The translations under genes were made by a program, and so were the position numbers. Below, one piece after another: positions 20,948 through 30,475 of a stretch of 64,000 bases of DNA. Below the pieces are notes generated by a model. The model saw nothing but the letters and a program-made list of their open reading frames with translations, searched no databases and was not told the origin of the DNA. The stretch comes from Ovis canadensis (Eukaryota; Chordata; Mammalia; Artiodactyla; Bovidae). The DNA lies in the NCBI RefSeq assembly GCF_042477335.2, contig NC_091245.1:230577501-230641500 (forward strand), given 5' to 3'. Within the stretch, counting starts at the first letter, position 1. Every line of letters starts with the position of its first letter.

Positions 20948-21096
20948 AAAAGTGGAAGTGTTAGTCACTCAGTCATGTCTGATTCTTTGCAACCCTGTGG
21001 ACTGTAGCCCACCAGGCTCCTCTGTCCATGGGATTTCCCAGGCAAGAATACTGGAGTGGGTTGCCATTTCCTTCCCCAGGGGATCTTCTCAATGCA
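20948..21096 (-). mobile_element. BOV-A fragment inside the solo LTR
   Basis: Minus-oriented body from GAAAAGTGGAAGTGTTAGTC through GGGATTTCCCAGGCAAGAAT to GGGGATCTTCTCAATGCA. TSD GAGGACATGTA (20937-20947) and GAGGACATATA (21097-21107), 10 of 11 identical. The tRNA-like head is missing. Confidence 0.92.
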
Positions 21097-21493
21097 GAGG
21101 ACATATAAAAACAAAGGAAAGCTGTCAAAGGAGACCAAAAAATAATAATGTACTCATTAAGCATAGTCAAGGACCTTTAGTTCCTTCTCAAAGACTGTTG
21201 ATAATATTCTGGTCCATATCCTGAGAGCTGTCTTATAGATACTGAAACCCTAGGTGGAAGAAGTTAACTACCTGATAACCAGACTGTACCCATGACATAA
21301 ACTGCCACAATTCCAAGAACTGGCCTCAAAGAAATGGGAACAAATGGACCTTGGAACTGAAGGTTAACTGTACCTAAAACAATCAAGATGACGCTGTTCA
21401 GACCACTGATGACCAGTTTGAAGATGACTGTCAGAGTCTACTGTGCGCCTCTGCATGTAGTCCCCCTATCTCACCCCACTTTCCAGCATCTGA

Positions 21494-21499
21494 AATAAA
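21494..21499 (+). promoter_or_regulatory. LTR polyadenylation signal
   Basis: AATAAA inside the solo LTR, about 85 bases before its CA end, in the place expected for the R region of a short-R retroviral LTR. Confidence 0.6.
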
Positions 21500-21754
21500 G
21501 CAAACTTTCCTTTCCACCAACCTGACCTGTTTATTGGCTTTTGAGCAGCGAGCAGCCGGACACCACACACCTTGCGGTAACATATCGTTCCAATTTTAGT
21601 ATATGTGTTGTCGAAGTGAGCACCTATTTCACGGTTTTAAAGTCTTTAGAATACTGCCTGACACCTAATAAATATGGAAGCAGCATTTTCAGTTGTAAAA
21701 TTGGAGAACTGGACCCAATGAACTCCAAGAATCCTTTCAATATAAAATTCATAA

Positions 21755-21796
21755 CCACTAACATTGTAAATCAACTATACTCAGTATAAAATAAAA
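21755..21796 (+). mobile_element. L1 3' tail, extremely truncated
   Basis: ACATTGTAAATCAACTATAC followed by TCAGTATAAAATAAAAAAAC matches the last bases of ruminant L1 with its A-tail. Confidence 0.6.
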
Positions 21797-21799
21797 AAA

Positions 21800-21980
21800 C
21801 CCAACAACTCATAACCTGCTTGAGTTCAAGTCCTAACTCCACCATATAGGATTTCTCAAGGCCAGGGACTGGCCATACCTGGCTCAACTTTGTCCACTCC
21901 AAAAGGCCTGGGCCAGTACCTGACACGTAGTAGGTACTCAGGACATTTTGAATGTGTGCATGAACTGTTTGGTGGGGATC
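21800..21980 (+). repeat. MIR scrap followed by L2 tail
   Basis: CTGCTTGAGTTCAAGTCCTA (MIR start-like), then AAGGCCAGGGACTGGCCAT and GTACCTGACACGTAGTAGGT with ACTCAGGACATTTTGAATG, the L2 3' end in sense order. Confidence 0.5.
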
Positions 21981-22009
21981 CTATAAAGAGGAGTAAGGAC
22001 TTGTATGGG

Positions 22010-22145
22010 GACTTCTCTGGTGGTTCAGTGGTTAGGACTCTGTGCTGCCAGTGCAGGGGAGTGGGTTTGACTCCTGGTTGGGGAACTAAGATCCCACATA
22101 CCACTCTGTGTGGCCAAAAGATAGAAAGTAAAATAAAGATTAAAA
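22010..22145 (+). mobile_element. CHR/ART2-type SINE, short-tailed
   Basis: GACTTCTCTGGTGGTTCAGT, GTGCAGGGGAGTGGGTTTGA, GGGGAACTAAGATCCCACAT and CTGTGTGGCCAAAAGATAG with an A-rich end. This short-tailed subtype ends after the GTGTGGCC block. Confidence 0.85.
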
Positions 22146-22526
22146 GAAGACTTGTTATGAAGCATAAGTGCTGCTCTAACAGCTGGACTAACTGCCCAGG
22201 AAGGGCCCTTCATGAAGGGGATGAGGCCTTCTGTCCTAACAGCTGGATTTGTGGTCTTGAAGAGCTCTGAAGCTGTGAAGAAAAGAGAACCAGAATTCGG
22301 GGGACCCAGATAAAAAGAGGAAACTCACCGTTCTCTATGGTGTGGGCCTTGGAACAGGGAAACTGGCTCCAGCTGACCTGGAACCCAGCTGTCCAGCAAA
22401 ATGGTAAAACTAGTGGCCCTGCTCTACTCTATTGTGTGCCTTGGGGCAGAGCACATGCTATGTCCGACAACCAATGTTAATAAGCTGGTCAATGAATGTT
22501 AAAGCATTTCTCACAATATGGAGAGA
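22146..22526. other. No recognised feature
   Basis: Nothing nameable; contains two near-copies of CTAACAGCTGGA (about 22175 and 22236) in a short imperfect tandem. Confidence 0.4.
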
Positions 22527-22536
22527 AGGGATGGCT

Positions 22537-22759
22537 GCAGGCATGCTCAGTCGCTTCAGTCCACGTCTGACTCTTTGCAACCCTATGAACTGCAGCCCAC
22601 CAGGCTCCTCTGTCCATGGGATTCTCCAGGCAAGAATGCTAGAGTGGGTTGCTGTGCCCTCCTGCAGGGGATCTTCCTGACCCAGGGACTGAAGCCACAT
22701 CTCTTGCATCTTCTGCATCGCAGGTGGATTCTTTACCCTCTGAGTCACCTGGGAAGCCC
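22537..22759 (-). mobile_element. Bov-tA SINE (first of two at one site)
   Basis: Complete minus-oriented unit from CAGGCATGCTCAGTCGCTTC to TGAGTCACCTGGGAAGCCC. Flanked by AGGGATGGCT (22527-22536) and AGAGATGGCT (22760-22769). Confidence 0.93.
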
Positions 22760-22771
22760 AGAGATGGCTAG

Positions 22772-22851
22772 TTGTTGTTTAGTTGCTCAGTCGTGTCTGA
22801 CCCTTAGTAACTCCATGGACTGTAGCATGCCGAGCTTCCCTGTCCTTTCCC
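22772..22851 (-). mobile_element. BovA/BovB 3' fragment (second at the same site)
   Basis: GTTGCTCAGTCGTGTCTGAC followed by CCATGGACTGTAGCATGCCG. Flanked by AGAGATGGCTAG (22760-22771) and AGGGATGGCTAG (22852-22863). Confidence 0.85.
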
Positions 22852-22863
22852 AGGGATGGCTAG

Positions 22864-23898
22864 ATGCATCTCTCAATATATTCTCTCTTCCTTTCTAAGG
22901 AAGTCAAATTATGTAATTTCTCCACAGAAATGTTTAGTTATGGAAGTGCTTTGAACGTACCTTTCCATTCGCAGAACACCCCTGCAGGGCAGAACCCTTC
23001 CTTCTGCCAGTTTTGGAGATTTGATTCACAGTTGATCTCAGATTTGCAGACTGTGAATCTTGTTGTTTTTCTCTCTCCTTTGCCTCCCAGTGTGCACAAA
23101 TCTCCAAGATTAATATGAGACCTTTCGGATGACTGAATAAGGAAGAAATCTGGAGAACATATATGTAGGGCTCCAACGTTCAAGCTGGCACCACTGCTAC
23201 TGTTTACTGGAGACAGAGCATGAGGACCCAGCACTGGCTGGCACAGCTGCAAACCCTGGAAGGTGTTCAGGTCACCCATGAGTGAGGTGTTTAAGAGGGT
23301 GCTGGCTACTGAGACAAGGTAGATGTTGAGGTCACAATAGGCAAATTCTTCTGTAGGAGGGAAAGCACTAGTTTTTCAGCTTGTTGCAAGATCTTGATAT
23401 TTAATGCCTTCATAAAGAAAAACATAACTATATCACAAATTTGTTTCATGAATGTATTTCCCAAATGTTTCTCAATATAGTTTCTTTTGTAATGCTGTGA
23501 ATTTTATTTTATGCATTTAAAAACCTTAAAGTGATCTATACTTTTACTAGGCTATCAAATGATGCAAAATAGGTTAAGAATTCTTGAGCTGGAGGGAGAT
23601 TATATGTGAAACTAACCAAGTTTAAGCTTCAAGGTCTTTCACTTTACCATGGTTTTCTGGACTCTGTTCTTAAACTTCTATTTGTCACTTTTTATTATTT
23701 TTTAAAATGATTCCAACATTTGTACATGTTTCACACTCCATAGTACAAAACTTTTATCCACGAAGCATTTAGCTTGGTAGTGGGCACATAGTAGGCATTC
23801 AATAGCAATTTTTGGTAAATAGGTTTTGGGAAATTTATTATTCTTTTGGTATTAAATCCACTGTGGTTTATTATACTTACTGATGTTCAGATTTTGAT
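22864..23898. other. Mostly unassigned AT-rich DNA
   Basis: No firm repeat call. GTGGGCACATAGTAGGCATTC near 23779-23800 resembles an L2/MIR 3' end. A T-run of 16 lies at about 23899-23914. Confidence 0.4.
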
Positions 23899-23939
23899 CT
23901 TTTTTTTTTTTTTTGCCAGTAAGAACCTCTTCAATTTGG

Positions 23940-24147
23940 CTTGTTGTTTAGTCGCTAAGTCATGTCCAACTCTTATGTGATGCCATGTACTATAGACCAC
24001 TAGACTCCTCTGTCCATGGGATTCTCCAGGCAAGATTACTGGAGTGGGTTGCCATTTCCTTCTCCAGGGGATCTTCCTGACCCAGAGATTAAGCCTGCAT
24101 CTCCTGCATTGCAGCCAGATTCCTGACCACTCAGCCATCAGGAGGCC
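23940..24147 (-). mobile_element. Bov-tA SINE with 11-bp TSD
   Basis: Minus unit from CTTGTTGTTTAGTCGCTAAG to the head complement CCACTCAGCCATCAGGAGG. TSD CTTCAATTTGG (23929-23939) and CCTCAATTTGG (24148-24158). Confidence 0.93.
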
Positions 24148-24159
24148 CCTCAATTTGGT

Positions 24160-24290
24160 AACTGGGTCCTTTTATAAAATTGTATCTTATAGAAATATAA
24201 AATGCACATAGAAAATGTACCTATCATTCAGAGTATAACTCACTGAATTTTCACAAATTTGGTTCTGGGAAATTTAAATCGTCCTTGAAA
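24160..24290. repeat. Old L1-like fragment
   Basis: AGAAATATAAAATGCACATA, ATTCAGAGTATAACTCACTG and AATTTTCACAAA resemble an old L1M/HAL1 3' region. Strand and limits are uncertain. Confidence 0.35.
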
Positions 24291-24599
24291 TGTATCTTGA
24301 AATCTTGCAGACCACAGCTTGATCTCTTCCACTCTCTGTGAGGGCTAGGGTGTGGGTGGTTGGGGTACGGACTGACTACAAAAGTGAGCTTGGAGGGCTG
24401 AGAGATGAGGAAAAAAATCGTGATGGAGAGAAAGCCCTGGAGGAGAATGTGTACAACTGCTTCTCATTTGGGGCCTCTAGCAGCGCAGACATAGGTGTCT
24501 CTAGAGAGTATCCTCTTAAGTTTTGAAGGAAGATTTGAGAACTTGGTTTGAGGATATGAAGCCCAGCATGAGTGGAGAGATCTTTTACATTTCTTCACA
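24291..24599. other. No recognised feature
   Basis: Nothing nameable; the plus frame 24338-24526 has no known motif. Confidence 0.4.
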
Positions 24600-25190
24600 A
24601 AATCTTCACCAGCCAACTCCATACCCCATGCTGAGCATTGTCCCAGGTGCTTAGGGGCTATAAAGTTGATGCAGGTATAGTCCCTGACCTTGAGGAACTC
24701 CCAGTAACTGGGTGCTATAGTCAGGATTTGAACCCAGGCCTTCTGACTCCCTGTTCTGTGTTCTAAATTAACACTATGTTGTCCAGTTAGAAAATGCACA
24801 AGTCAGCCTGGAGCAATCAAGAAAGTCGTCTAAGAAGAGGTGTCATTTTTTAGCTGAGTTGAATTCAGTAAGTGAATGAAGAAGGAAGCCTGTTCTAGGG
24901 AAACTAAACAATATGTTCAAAGGCTCAAAGGTGTAAGGTGAGAAAGGCATATTCAAGCAACTGCAAATTATGGGGAATGGCAAAAAGTAACAATAATAAT
25001 GATGAAATGAGGGTAAAATATGCATAGGAAGTAGGAGGAGATGAAGCTGGGAAATAAAGTGGGGCCCAAACCATAAAGACTCCAAGCTACTTTGCAGTGT
25101 GTCTCAGTGGCATTGATCAGTGGCTGATGTTTCAGGCAGGATGATGGCTTCATCAGCACTGTGATGCGGGGTACTGGGGGATCTTCCAGG
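24600..25190 (-). repeat. L2 LINE, long fragment
   Basis: Reverse complement of the L2 3' half in order: CTGAGCATTGTCCCAGGTGC, CCCTGACCTTGAGGAACTCC, AGAAGGAAGCCTGTTCTAGG, AGGTGAGAAAGGCATATTCA and GGGCCCAAACCATAAAGACT. A MIR-like GATTTGAACCCAGGCCTTCT lies at 24727-24746. Confidence 0.6.
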
Positions 25191-25552
25191 ACAATGTTTC
25201 CCAAGCCCAGTCATTTACCTACTAATGTAACCATTTTTTCTTCTTTGAACCCACTTTTTCTCTAGCCTTCCTCACCATGGTAAATGGTACCCACAGATTT
25301 CTGTGCCTTGGGTCAAACATCTGTTAGTCATCCTTGATTCCTGCTTTCCTGCACCATCTCCATCCAACCCATCAACAGTTCTTTCTGTTCTGCTTCTAAG
25401 ATGCATCCCAAGTCTATTCATTGTTCCCCACAGCCATCATCTCTGGCCTGGATGACTGTATTTGCTTTGTCATGAGCTTCGTGCCCTCTTGCAGTCTAGA
25501 CTCTGTGTGGCAGCTAGAGGGATCTTTGGGAAAATCAGATGTCAAAGCCCTC

Positions 25553-26427
25553 CTTCAGTTCAGTTCAGTTGATCAGTTTAGTTCAGTTCAGTTCAGTCGC
25601 TCAGTCGTGTCTGACTCTTTGCAACCCCATAAACTGCAGCATGCCAGGCCTCCCTGTCCATCATCAACTCCTAGAGTTCACCCAAACCCACGTCCATTGA
25701 GTCAGTGATGCCATCCAGCCATCTCATCTTCTGTTGTTCCCTTTTTCTCCTGCCCCCAATCCCTCCCAGCATCAGAGTCTTTTCCAATGAGTCAACTCTT
25801 CACATGAGGTGGCCAAAGTATTGGAGCTTCAGCTTCAACATCATTCCATTCAAAGAACACCCAGGACTGATCTCCTTCAGAATGGACTGGTTCGATCTCC
25901 TTGCAGTCCAAGGGACTCTCAAGAGTCTTCTCCAACACCACAGTTCAAAAGCATCAATTCTTTGGCACTCAGCTTTCTTCACAGTCCAACTCTCACATCC
26001 ATACATGACTACTGGAAAAACCATAGCCTTGACTAGACGGACCTTTGTTGGCAAAGTAATGTCTCTGCTTTCGAACATGCTATTTAGGTTGGTCATAACT
26101 TTCCTTCCAAGGAGTAAGCGTCTTTTAATTTCATGGTTGCAATCACCATTTGCAGTGATTTTGGAGCCCCCAAAAATAAAGTCACCCACTGTTTCCACTG
26201 TTTCCCCACCTATTTCCCATGAAGTGAAGGGACCAGATGCCATGATCTTCATTTCTGAATGTTGAGCTTTAAGCCAACTTTTTCGCTCTCCTCTTTCACT
26301 TTCATCAAGAGGCTTTTTAGTTCCTCTTTGCTTTCTGCCATAAGGGTGGTGTCATCTGCATATCTGAGGTTATTGATATTTCTTCCGGCAATCTTGATTC
26401 CAGCTTGTGCTTCTTCCAGCCTCAGCA
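25553..26427 (-). mobile_element. BovB LINE A, 5'-truncated
   Basis: 3' end at 25553-25600 is an expanded TTCAG tract with TTGATCAG variants. The minus frame 25800-26252 encodes the C-terminal region through the [13 protein letters not shown] block. The copy extends far enough to include the complement of the YADD motif (about 26350-26362, TCATCTGCATA). It ends abruptly at 26427, where the tail of a second BovB begins. Confidence 0.93.
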
Positions 26428-27264
26428 TTTCTCAGTTGCTCAGTCATGTCCAACTCTTCGCGACCCCATGGACTACAGCATGCCAACCTTCCCTGTCCAT
26501 CACCAACTCCTGGAGCTTACTCATACTCATGTCCATCAAGTCGGTGATGCCATCCAACCATGTCATCCTCTGTCATCCCCTTCTCCTCTCGCCTGTCTTT
26601 CCCAGCATCAGGGTCTTTTCCAATGAGTCAGTTCTTCGCATCAGTGGCCAAAGTATTGGAGTTTCAGCTTCAGCATCAGTCCTTCCAAAGAATATTCAGG
26701 ACTGATTTCCTTTAAGATGGACTGGTTGGATCTCCTTGCAGTCCAAGGGACTCTCAAGAGTCTTCTCCAACACTACAGTTCAAAAGCATCTATTCATCAG
26801 AGCTCAGCTTTCTTTATAGTCCAACTCTCACATCTATACATGAGTACTGGAAACACCTAAGCTTTGACTAGACAGACCTTTGTTGGCAAAGTAATGTCTC
26901 TGCTTTTTAATATGCTGTCTAGGTTGGTCATAGCTTTTCTTCCAAGGAGCAAATGTCTTTTAATTTCATGGCTGCAGTCACCATCTGCAGTGATTTTGAA
27001 GTGCAAGAAAATAAAGTCTTTCACTGTTTCCATTGTTACCCCATCTATTTTCCATGAAATGATGGGACCGGATGCCATGATCTTCGTTTTCTGAGTGTTG
27101 AGCTTTAAGCCAACTTTTCCCCTCTCCTCTTTCACTTTCATCAAGAAGCTCTTTAGTTCTTCTTTGCTTTCTGCCATAAGGGTGGTGTCATCTGCATATC
27201 TGAGGTTACTGATAATCCTCCCAATAATCTTGATTCCAGCTTGTGCTTCTTCCAGCCTGGCATT

Positions 27265-27801
27265 TCACATGATGTACTCTGAATATAAGTTAAATAAGCA
27301 GGGTAGCAGTATACAGCCTTGATGTACTCCTTTCCCTATTTGGAACCAGTCTGTTGTTCCATGTCCAGTTCTAACTGTTGTTTCTCGACCTGCATACAGA
27401 TTTCTCAGAAAGGAGATCAGGTGGTCTGGTATTCCCATCTCTTGAATAATTTTCCACAGTTTGTGATCCACATAGTCAAAGGCTTTGGCGTAGTCAATAA
27501 AGCAAAAGTAGATGTTTTTCTGGAACTCTCTTACTTTTTCGATGATCCAATGGATGTTGGCAATTTGGTCTCTGGTTCCTTTGCCTTTTCTAAAACCAAC
27601 TTGAACATCTAGAAGTTCACAGTTCATGTACTGTTGAAGCCTGGCTTGGAGAATTTTGAGCGTTACTTTTCTAGTCTGTGAGATGAGTGCAATTGTGTGG
27701 TAGTTTAAGCATTTTTGGGCACTGCCTTTCTTTGGGATTGAATGAACACTGACCTTTTCCAGTCCTGTGGCCACTGCTGAGTTTTCCAAATATGCTGGCA
27801 T
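27265..27801 (-). pseudogene. BovB reverse-transcriptase core remnant
   Basis: 178-codon open stretch of BovB B. It shows the finger region (ALISQTRKVTLKILQARLQQ), RT motif A (CFIDYAKAFDYVDH, with the catalytic Asp), the TVRTGHGTTDWFQIGKGVHQ motif-B region and SLFNLYSEYIM-type end (seen as LPCLFNLYSEYIM). The catalytic YADD lies just past this frame, near 27190. The N-terminal endonuclease is in separate, shifted frames at 28757-28993 and 28998-29216. Confidence 0.9.
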
Positions 27802-28756
27802 ATTGAGTGCAGCACTTTCACAGCATCATCTTTTAGGATTTGAAATAGCTCAACTGGAATTTTATCACGTCCTCTAGCTTTGTTCATAGTGATGCTTCAT
27901 AAGGCCCACTTGACTTTGCATTCCAAGATGCCTGGCTCTAGGTGAGTGATCACAGCATTGTGGTTATCTGGGTTGTGAAGATCTTTTTTGTATGGTTCTT
28001 CTGTGTATTCTTGCCACCTCTCCTTAATATCTTCTGCTTCTGTTAGGTCCATACCATTTCTGTCCTTTATTGTGTCCATCTTTGCATGAAATGTTCCCTT
28101 TGTACCTCTAATTTTCTTGAAGAGATCTCTAGTCTTTCCCATTCTATTTCTTTCCCCTATTTCTTTGCATTGATTGCTGAGGAATGCTTTCTTATCTCTC
28201 CTTGCTGTTCCTTGGAACCCTGCATTCAAATAGGCATATCTTTCCTTTTCTCCTTTGCCTTTAGCTTCTCTTCTTTTCTCAACTATTTGTAAGGCCTCCT
28301 CAGACAACCATTTTGCCTTTTTGCATTTCTTTATCTTGGGGATGGTCTTGATCACTGCCTCCTGTACAATGTCACGAACTTCCTTCCATAGTTCTTCAGG
28401 CACCCTGTCTGTCAAATTTGATCCCTTGAATCTATTTGTCACTTCCACTGCATAATCGTAAGGGGTTTGATTTAGGTTATACCTGAATGGTCTAGTGGTT
28501 TTCCCCACTTTCTTCAATTTAAGTATGAATTTGGCAATAAGGAGTTCATGATCTGAGCCAAAGTCAGCTCCTGGTCTTGTTTTTGCTGACTGTACAGAGC
28601 TTCTCCACCTTTGGCTGCAAAGAATATAATCATTCTGATTTTGGTATTGACCATCTGGTGATGTCCATGTGTAGAGCCTTCTCTTGTGTTGTTAGAAGAG
28701 GATGTTTGCTACAACCAGTGTTTTCTCTTGGCAAAACTGTTAGCCTTTGACCTGCT

Positions 28757-29216
28757 TCATTCTGTACTCCAAGGCCAAATTTGCCTGTCATTCCAGGTAG
28801 CTCTTGACTTCCTACTTTTGCATTCCAGTCCCCTATAATGAAGAGGACATCTTTCTTTGGGTGTTAATTCTGGAAGGTCTTGTAGGTCTTCATAGAACTG
28901 TTTAACTTCAGTTTCTTCAGCATTACTGGTAGGGGCATAGACTTGAATTACTGTGATATTGAATGGTTTGCCTTGGAAACGAACAGAAATCATTTTGTCA
29001 TTTTTGAGACTGCATCCAAGTACTACATTTCAGACTCTTGTTGACTATGAGGGCTACTCCATTTCTTCTAAGGGATTCTTGCCTACAGTAGTAGATATAA
29101 TGGTCATCAGAGTTAAATTCACCCATTCCTGTCCATTTTAGTTCACTGATTCCTAAAATGCTGATGTTCACTCTTGCCATCTCCTGTTTGACTACTTCCA
29201 ATTTGCCTTGATTCAT
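28757..29216 (-). pseudogene. BovB APE-type endonuclease remnant
   Basis: Two minus frames, 28998-29216 and 28757-28993, cover MARVNISILGISELKWTGMG (the conserved Glu of the ISELKW block), SLRRNGVALIVNKSLKCSTW and ISVRFQGKPFNITVIQVYAP. These are the N-terminal exonuclease/endonuclease/phosphatase-fold motifs that nick target DNA in RTE-type LINEs. The two frames are broken at about 28995 and the second ends early in a shifted tail. Confidence 0.85.
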
Positions 29217-30046
29217 GGACCTAACATTCCAGGTTCTTATGCAATATTGATCTTTACAGCATCAGAGTTTATTTCAATCACCAATCATATCCACAGCTGG
29301 ATATTGTTTTTGCTTTGGTTCCATCTCTTCATCCTTTCTGGAGTTATTTCTCCATTCTTCTCAGGTAGCATATCGGGCACCTACTGACCTGGGGAATTCA
29401 TCTTTCAGTGTCCCATCTTTTTGCCTTTTCATACTGTTCATGGCAAGAATACTCTCAAGGCAAGAATACTGAAGTGGTTTGCCATTCCCTTCTCCAGTGG
29501 ACCATGTTTTATCAGAATTCTCCACCATGGCATGACTGTCTTGGGTGGCCCTACGCGGCGTGGCTCATAGTTTCATTGAGCTAGACAAGGCTGCGGTCCA
29601 TCTGTTGAGTTTGGTTAGTTTACTGTGATTGTGGTTTTCATTCTGTCTGCCCTCTGATGGATAAGGACAGATCCTCTTTACATCCCTTAAAAAACAGCTT
29701 CTTGTTGTCCTTGGAACAAGATCCAAGCTCCTCATGGTGGCCATCAGAGTCCCAGCCCATCTCCAGGAATCTCAGACTTAGTTTACTCACCCTGCTGTTT
29801 GCAGGCCCTGGCCAGCTGGCCCTCTGACGGTTTCTAGGACTTGCCAGATTCTTCCTGACTAATTATTTTGACTTCTATTTCCTCTTCCTAGAACATCCTT
29901 CCTTGAGTGATTCTGGTCACCTACTTCTCGTCCACTTTCCAGCCTAAATATAATTTTTAGAGGGGCCTCCACATACCTCTTAAAGTTATTCATTATCACA
30001 GCACATGGTGCCTTTCTGTCATAGTTCATTAGAAATAAAAATAAAA

Positions 30047-30300
30047 GAGACCTCCCTGGTGGTCCAGTGGTTAAGAATCTGCCTTTTAATGCAAGGGACA
30101 CAGGTTCCATCCCAGGTCAGGGAACTAAGTATGATCATACATGTCATGGGGCAACTAAGCCCAGGTGCCCCAACTACTGAGCCTCCAACTACTGAACTCA
30201 TGCTCTGCAACCAGAGAGTCACATACTGCAGGAAAGATCCTGTGTGATGCAATGGAGATCTCATGTGCTGCAACTAAGACCCAACATAGTCAAATAAATT
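30047..30300 (+). mobile_element. CHR/ART2-type SINE inside L2
   Basis: GACCTCCCTGGTGGTCCAGT, ACAGGTTCCATCCCAGGTCA, CATGGGGCAACTAAGCCCAG and CTGCAACTAAGACCCAACAT with AAATAAATTAATTAATGAAA tail. Confidence 0.87.
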
Positions 30301-30475
30301 AATTAATGAAAAAACTAGTTAAAAACATATAATCTTTCCCACCTAAATGTGGCTTGTTCTGCTTACTTATTTGAGGTCTGTCCTATCCTGAGAGAATGCC
30401 TATCCTTCACCATGGTGCCCCTTGGCCTCCCACAGGGGCTAGAGACTGGAGAACTCAATAAGCATTCGTTGACAA

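Larger units (their letters stand above)
20834..21582 (+). mobile_element. Solo LTR of an endogenous retrovirus
   Basis: Begins TGAACAGAGCAGG and ends GCGGTAACA (canonical TG...CA), and is flanked by the 4-bp duplication TATC at 20830-20833 and 21583-21586. A polyadenylation signal AATAAA at 21494-21499 gives plus orientation. Without the 160-bp BOV-A insertion and its duplicated target it is about 589 bp. No internal retroviral genes are present, so it is a recombined solo LTR. The family is not named with confidence; layout suggests a class I (gamma-like) element. Confidence 0.85.
20764..21623 (-). pseudogene. RNU6 pseudogene: U6 snRNA pseudogene split by a solo LTR
   Basis: The complement of U6 is seen in two parts. 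The 3' portion of U6 is at 20764-20833 (AAAAATATGGAATGCTTCAA, CATGTCATCCTTGCACAGG, AATCTACTCTGTATC). The 5' portion is at 21587-21623 (GTTCCAATTTTAGTATATGT, GAAGTGAGCAC). Together they are 70 + 37 = 107 bases, the full length of U6. Several substitutions are present (for example in the 5' stem and the ACAGAGA-proximal region), so it is a retrocopy and not a working snRNA gene; no U6-type upstream promoter is visible. An extra 42 bases (20722-20763) separate the U6 3' end from the left TSD (20707-20721, matching 21624-21639). Confidence 0.93.
20388..21690 (+). repeat. MIR SINE split twice
   Basis: Three collinear parts of one MIR: 20388-20451 (TATCTGGGTGTGAAGACAAG, CTGGCTATGTGATCTTAGG), 20661-20721 (GGTACATTACTTAAAAGTTC) and 21624-21690 (AGAATACTGCCTGACACCTA, AATAAATATGGAAGC). 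It is split by the Bov-tA at 20452-20660 and by the U6 retrocopy at 20722-21623. Confidence 0.65.
26428..29683 (-). mobile_element. BovB LINE B, near full length
   Basis: About 3.25 kb, close to the usual 3.2-kb length. From 3' to 5': tail and C-terminal region (26857-27177), reverse transcriptase (27265-27801 and 27705-27887), linker (27897-28517), endonuclease (28757-29216), and 5' UTR-like sequence to about 29683. The RT catalytic motif is YADD (complement at 27186-27200). Frameshifts separate the reading frames and the 3' UTR lacks a few bases, so the copy is dead but structurally rich. It directly abuts BovB A head-to-tail on the same strand. Confidence 0.93.
25240..30475 (+). repeat. 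L2 LINE split by BovB pair and CHR SINE
   Basis: Left part 25240-25552 carries GTTAGTCATCCTTGATTCCT, CAACCCATCAACAGTTCTTT and GGCAGCTAGAGGGATCTTT. Right parts 29684-30046 and 30301-30475 carry AACAAGATCCAAGCTCCTCA, CAGGCCCTGGCCAGCTGGCC and ACTCAATAAGCATTCGTTGA. All run in L2 sense order, which makes this one of the longest L2 copies in the window. Confidence 0.65.

Noticed and set aside
21101-21110. TATA box (ATATAAAA) of the solo LTR
   Set aside because: It overlaps the duplicated target of the BOV-A insertion; in the original LTR it may have existed, but the position relative to the AATAAA is too far for a clear call.
20834-21582. Complete endogenous retrovirus
   Set aside because: Only one LTR is present and no gag, pol or env-like frames lie beside it.
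20764-21623. Functional U6 gene
   Set aside because: Split by a 749-bp LTR, carries substitutions, lies in a TSD without upstream U6 promoter elements.
25553-29683. Active BovB element
   Set aside because: Frameshifts separate endonuclease, linker and RT frames; no continuous polyprotein is present.
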